A model generated the notes under the pieces. It was not told the origin of the DNA and made no database searches. It saw only the letters and a list, made by a program, of their open reading frames with translations. A program made the translations under genes and the position numbers. A stretch of 64,000 nucleotides of DNA from Metaphire vulgaris (taxonomy: Eukaryota; Annelida; Clitellata; Crassiclitellata; Megascolecidae). Positions 59,213-64,000 of this stretch are shown piece after piece (positions within the stretch are counted from its first letter, which is position 1; each line of letters begins with the position of its first letter). The stretch is taken from positions 18,134,719-18,198,718 of the forward strand of contig CM030834.1 of NCBI GenBank assembly GCA_018105865.1. The letters are read 5' to 3'.

Positions 59213-60178
59213 CCTCCCCACACCCACCCACTCCCGTGGCTAGACCGAGAGGCGTTTTGTTGACGCTCTTCGTTTACTCGCATTTGCTTATATACGCCTA
59301 GACCCGCGGTAGTCTAGCTCATTGGCGTAAACTTGAATGAAAAAGTGGAGGCTAAACCCCTATGTCTTACCCTTCCTTGTGGTATAGCCGCTCAAAAATT
59401 GGGGTGGGAGCTCGACTCGCTGCTCGAGGACCCTATATACGGTCTAATGAAAGTTTGCGCATATGGCCTAGTTCCGTAAACAAAGGCGGGGGGAAAAGGT
59501 TATTAGGCTAGTTTAGGCCTTGTCTATGAGCTAAATGCATCTGCAAAATGTGGATTTGTGGCACTGATCTTCCACGAATTAAAACTCTGGTGGTTGGCTG
59601 CAGTGCCTTAATGTTTAGGCCTAATATGGGTGTTTCTCCAACACTAACTGGGAAGTCGATCCCGCATCAATTCTGGGAATAAACGCCACTGTTTGCTTTT
59701 AAATCGATAGACCCTAATAATGCATTGTGACATGGCGTGGTTAACGAAAGAAAAGCGATCCAAACATTTATCGTGTGACTGGTATTTTGATTTCGTCAGC
59801 ACAAACCGAGTCCATTGTGTTTATTTGGCTTGTCAACTACACCACATAGATGGTGTACCGTAACAATGAGCGGGGACAAATGAACCAACTTATAGGCCTA
59901 GCCTGGGTGACGTGCTGGCATTGCCCATAGCCTTAACTAATTCCCATAAGTCTGAAATTTTCAATTTTCACAATGTCGTTATATTTATATATAGCGAAAG
60001 TAAATTTCCCTATGTCATTTAATAATACGCAGCTCGAAATTTTCCCGGAACAAACACCGAATCGCTCAGCCTAATTCTTTCTTAGGAAGAAAATAAACAT
60101 TAGAATAGCCACAAGAGAATGCCAGGTCTGCAGCCTAATCAGACCTAGGCCCATATGGGTCATGCGATTTGTGCAAAG
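59213..60178. other. Intergenic DNA, no feature seen
   Basis: No open frame or repeat that I can support. Confidence 0.5.
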
Positions 60179-60364
60179 CAGTGTTTAATCTAGGCCGTTT
60201 CCGGGGGAAAATTGCCCTTCCCCCCGGAAATTTCAAATTCCCCCGGAAATTTTGGAATACTACATGGACTAATATCGGCCCCTAGCAGAATTCCCCCCGG
60301 CTCTGTCAGTTCCTCCCGGCTTTTTCAGTTCCCCCCGGAGTCTAAGAGTCTAGATTAAACACTG
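60179..60364. mobile_element. MITE, CAGTGTTTAATCTAG family
   Basis: Inverted termini CAGTGTTTAATCTAG and CTAGATTAAACACTG with perfect 8-base duplication GTGCAAAG (60171-60178 and 60365-60372). Confidence 0.93.
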
Positions 60365-60579
60365 GTGCAAAGTTCAGAACCAACGAGGGATTGTATCGGA
60401 TGGAATAGGAGTGATTGTCACTGTTGTCTTGAAATGCATTTTTTGACAATATTAGTGTGAATGGCGCAACGAAGCTTTCAACAAAACTCCAGAGCTTATT
60501 AAGGTTGGACTGTAACACTGCAATTGAGTCTGCGGACTTCAGACCAATGAAAACAAATCATGGCCCTTATTTGAACGTA

Positions 60580-60755
60580 CAGTAGAACCTCGTTATATCG
60601 TACTTATCGGGTTTGTAAAATCTAGTATAGGCTAGCCTACGTTACTGCATATCCGAGGCAGGCCTACGCTATATCCGATATCATCAAATACGGTAGCCCA
60701 TAACACGTAACCGAGTATATGTTATAACCGAGTCAGTTATAACGGAGTTCTACTG
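60580..60755. mobile_element. Tigger/mariner-like MITE
   Basis: CAGTAGAACCTCGTTATA at the left and TATAACGGAGTTCTACTG at the right with TA duplications. Confidence 0.82.
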
Positions 60756-60844
60756 TATGTCGAAAGGCTAAGCAGCCGATTCAGTCTAACTTTTAGCTTT
60801 GGCTACTGCTGCTGCTGCTCCTGTTGTTGTTGTTGTTGCTGCTG

Positions 60845-61627
60845 CCATAGATGTAAAAACGTTTTTTATGTTTTTTATTTTTTTAAAAACATGTTTTTAA
60901 TGTTTTTTAATTTCCTTATGTTTTTTTATTTTCTGTATCTTATTGCCTGCATATCAATTTCCGAAGGGATACGTTTTAATTATTCTGCTTGGATTTGGTT
61001 CGCTGGAGAACTCCACTATTTCCAGTGTTGGAGTTGTGGAATTTGAGCTGGGGTGAGATTTCAACCCCCCTCTCCCGGCAACTCCAACACCGACTATTTC
61101 TTCGTTCGCAGAACCCCAAGGATTTCTTCATGCGGAAATAATTAGTGTTCGACAGCAGGTGTCATCGGCTGCACTGATGAAGGGTTAGGGTTAGGGTTAT
61201 CGTTCGGAATGTTGGGGCGGTCATCTGATAGAAGCCATCTCTGACCCGGTCACTTCGTGGGTCGAAGGTGTTTCAGCTTTCGTTAAGTCGCTCGTGAGAA
61301 TGTTCTCGAGGTCCGAGGGTCAAAGGTTCTATAACGCCTATCAGGGCTTCTAGATGTTCAAGTGTTCTACACCTCACAATACAGTAGTATTGGATACTTT
61401 TAAAAATCATATTTCATTTGTGTAACGACAGACTGAGTTCTGGATCGTTCAATTGATTTACTTTATTAATATGTGTCGAATGTAATGCATGGATGGATGG
61501 TCAATAGAGGTCTGTAAACGAGGCCAATGTTTTTTACGCCAATGTTTTTTAATGTTTTTTTTTTTAAATAAAAAGCATGTTTTTTCATGTTTTTTTATTT
61601 TAAAATTTATGTTTTTTACATCTATGG
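60845..61627. mobile_element. 783-base element with CCATAGATGTAAAAA termini
   Basis: CCATAGATGTAAAAAC at the left is mirrored by TTTTTTACATCTATGG at the right, with sub-terminal ATGTTTTTT repeats at both ends. It is inserted in a CTG microsatellite, so the flanking duplication is ambiguous. No transposase seen. Confidence 0.72.
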
Positions 61628-61637
61628 CTGCTGCTGC

Positions 61638-61829
61638 CAGTGGCGGCTCTAGGATTTGGCAAGTGGGGGGGCGTTGGGGTGGTAACCTCTAATCATGGGG
61701 GGCCAACCATTTGTTGTTTAATGTATGTAGCATTAAGTATAGGGTCCCAACTGGGGAGGCCACTGGGGGCCAGACATTCAATAGGGGAGGCACGGGCCCC
61801 TCTGCCCCTTCCCGGTGGAGCCGCCAATG
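61638..61829. mobile_element. MITE, CAGTGGCGGCTC family, inside a CTG repeat
   Basis: CAGTGGCGGCTCTAGG and GGTGGAGCCGCCAATG termini with GCTGCTGC on both sides. Confidence 0.78.
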
Positions 61830-61882
61830 GCTGCTGCTGCTGCTGCCGCCGCCGCCGCCGCCGCTGCTGCTGCTGCTGCTGA
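61830..61882. repeat. (GCT)n/(GCC)n microsatellite
   Basis: GCT units pass into GCC and back to GCT. Confidence 0.95.
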
Positions 61883-62317
61883 AGCGGAGTTCAGATTAGA
61901 ATCGGATCCACTTCTGCATTGATACTAATGGTTATAATACGTCGGCATCTTAAGGCTCCAACGGTTTGGGACTAAATTATAACCTAATTACTTTAGACGC
62001 CATAATTACTATGAACCAAATAGGTTTTGATCTGTTAGTTAGACCCTCGTATACTGACTCATCAGACGGCAACTAGCCTATAAGGGCTTTTACGACGTAT
62101 ACGAACAGAACAGAATTTACGCAGTAGGATTGCGCCTATAGTAAGTCACGCGCTTTTTCAGACTATAATTATCACGTCAGTAGGCCTATTCGGTGACATA
62201 CAGAACTTTACAATACAGTATGTGCCTTATCCGCAAAGGCCACGTCTGATACTAGACTGCACCTTCTGTAGCAGGAGCAGACCGCCAACGAAAGCCCCAA
62301 TAGTAGTTTTCAGCATA

Positions 62318-62751
62318 GGGGCTGTCCATTAATTACGTCAACAATTCTTTGTCAATTTTTGACCCACCCCCTTGTCAATAACTGTCAAACTTTCTGTGAT
62401 CCCCTTCCAAAAAAATATGTCAAAAACTGTGAACCACTACAAGGGGCAGTCTATCAATTATGTCAAAAATTAGGCAATTTTTAACCCCCCTGTCAACAAC
62501 TGCCAAACTTTCAGTGACCCCTAATGAAATAATGTCAGAACCTTTGAACCTCTTTTCCTATAAGCTAAAAATATTTTATACGGCTGGCTTTTATGCTAGA
62601 ATAGAATTATGGAAATTAATTTTTTTGATTAATAAAATTTATTGTAGAAATGAAATTGTTGACGTCAATTATCTTGCCCCTCCCCTTGTCAACAAGTGTC
62701 AAACTTTTTTCAAGCCCTCTCCTATTTTTGACGTAATTAATGGACAGCCCC
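62318..62751. mobile_element. MITE of the GGGGCTGTCC family
   Basis: GGGGCTGTCCATTAATTACG and GTAATTAATGGACAGCCCC termini with ATA on both sides. An extra internal GGGGCAGTCTATCAATTATG near 62442 suggests an internal rearrangement. Confidence 0.9.
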
Positions 62752-62860
62752 ATAGTTGTGGCGTTCGAACTTTTGAACTGTAGGGCCTATTAGTCATATT
62801 GTTTGAACTTTTTGAACTTTATTATTAAGGTTTTAAAATTAATAAAGCTCGCGTTTTAAT

Positions 62861-63036
62861 CAGTGTTTAATCTAGGCCGTTTCCGGGAGAAAATTGCCCT
62901 TCCCTCCGGAAATTTCAAATTCTCCCTCGGAAATTTTGGCATATTACATGGACTAACAGCAGCCCCCTAGCAGAATTCCCCCCTCGGCTTTGTCAGTTTC
63001 CACCCCCCGGAGTCCAGGAGTCTAGATTAAACACTG
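62861..63036. mobile_element. MITE, CAGTGTTTAATCTAG family
   Basis: Inverted termini CAGTGTTTAATCTAG and CTAGATTAAACACTG with perfect 8-base duplication GTTTTAAT (62853-62860 and 63037-63044). Confidence 0.93.
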
Positions 63037-63133
63037 GTTTTAATTATCACTGTAAATGTGCGCTAGTAAAGATGGCCTATTGGTTAAAACGTAAAAGTTA
63101 TTGCACAAAGCAGCGTGTTTGAATATAAACCGG

Positions 63134-63224
63134 TAAGTTACAGCACTCAATAAAAGCTAAAACGAATTAAATATACTGTAGGCCTAATATATTTAATTCC
63201 TTTTATTGAGCGCTGCAACTTACA
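63134..63224. repeat. Long imperfect hairpin
   Basis: TAAGTTACAGCACTCAATAA at the left is mirrored by TTATTGAGCGCTGCAACTTA at the right, with a second matching block (GAATTAAATATA and ATATATTTAATTC). Confidence 0.8.
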
Positions 63225-63931
63225 GTAGCCTAGAGGCCCGGCCTATAGGCTACAGCTCTATCAAGTCTATGCTTCCTATCAAAGTATTTAGGCGCGAAGA
63301 TACGGTATAAATTTAGGAAATTACCCACTGGTTCACAGTTGTATGTGCGCGTGTGCGTTAATGTGGCCATTTTGTCGCAGTGAGTTAGGCATAATGTGCT
63401 TACTGGCCTTCATTACATAAGCGGAATATTTCTGAATTCAAATAGACCTACAGCCCTAATAATTTTAGGCCTAGGTCTATTCCAGGGAAGATGATTAAAT
63501 TGCATTTTTAGCTTCGCGTAAATAATTTGGACCAATAATCACATCGGGTCTATATGTATTTATACTTAGGAATACCGTGGGTATGTGGGCTATAAATGTA
63601 GGGTTTTGATTCGCGGGTTCCTGTTTCTGCCTCTCAATTGGCGAAACAGTCGTATAGGCCTACAGTCGGTCGGTCGAGTACTATGTGAAGAAGATCTCGC
63701 TGACGACTGCTCTTCCTGAAGTTCCCGTGATATAACTCTGAGGTAAAGGTGCTAAAATCTGTAAACATTTGTGTAAAATCTTGGGTTCAGACTGAACTCG
63801 TGGTCTAAATATAATACACATAACTATATTAACTAAGCATGTACTTATTTGTCTACAAACCGTGGCGAATTTGGCAAATAGTGACATGGGAAACATCTTG
63901 AGATTTCTAGGATCCCTTGAGGTATGTGCTA

Positions 63932-63936
63932 TACAG

Positions 63937-64000
<64 letters not shown>
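63932..64000. repeat. (TA)n microsatellite, cut by the window edge
   Basis: A TA tract runs to the last base. Confidence 0.95.

Noticed and set aside
61183..61199. TTAGGG telomere-like repeat
   Set aside because: Only three units, inside a transposon-like element; no evidence of a chromosome end.

Overview
This window is animal nuclear DNA: about 64 kb, AT-rich, intron-rich, with long microsatellites and many small transposons. It holds four gene loci, all on the minus strand. From right to left (direction of transcription) they are ACAT1 (mitochondrial acetyl-CoA acetyltransferase, 56796 to 47540, 11 exons), DPY19L3 (protein C-mannosyltransferase, 44393 to 29583, 17 exons), FOXO (forkhead transcription factor, 27097 to 17659, 2 coding exons) and the first coding exon of a conventional protein kinase C (6062 to 5818; the rest lies off the left edge). 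I built the exon models by translating exon by exon, checking splice sites and phase, and comparing with my knowledge of the vertebrate proteins. The host looks like a marine invertebrate, perhaps an echinoderm or hemichordate, but this is only an impression from repeat style and cannot be proven here.

Layout: 1-5817 is PKC intron 1 with microsatellites and MITEs. 6063-17658 has no gene and is rich in transposons (hAT-like, a GGGGCTGTCC family, LINE remnants, a tRNA-like SINE). 17659-27097 is FOXO with a 7.4 kb intron that splits the forkhead domain at the position known from vertebrate FOXO genes. 27098-29582 is a short intergenic stretch with one MITE. 29583-44393 is DPY19L3. 44394-47539 is intergenic with three transposons. 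47540-56796 is ACAT1. 56797-64000 has no gene that I can support and is a patchwork of MITEs and simple repeats.

The genes do not form a pathway. They are four unrelated housekeeping or signalling genes arranged head to tail. FOXO and PKC both belong to growth-factor/kinase signalling, ACAT1 to mitochondrial ketone and isoleucine metabolism, and DPY19L3 to ER glycosylation.

Two observations stand out. First, each of the three genes that are complete in the window carries exactly one single-base reading-frame break inside otherwise intact, conserved coding sequence. Correcting that one base makes each total coding length divisible by three (FOXO 674 aa, DPY19L3 727 aa, ACAT1 404 aa). This points to residual indel errors in the assembly rather than dead genes. 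Second, at least three MITE families with different terminal inverted repeats share the same short internal module, close to GACCTTTTTTTGCTYGTCA, sometimes twice per element. I know of no description of this. I did not find a new defence or metabolic system.
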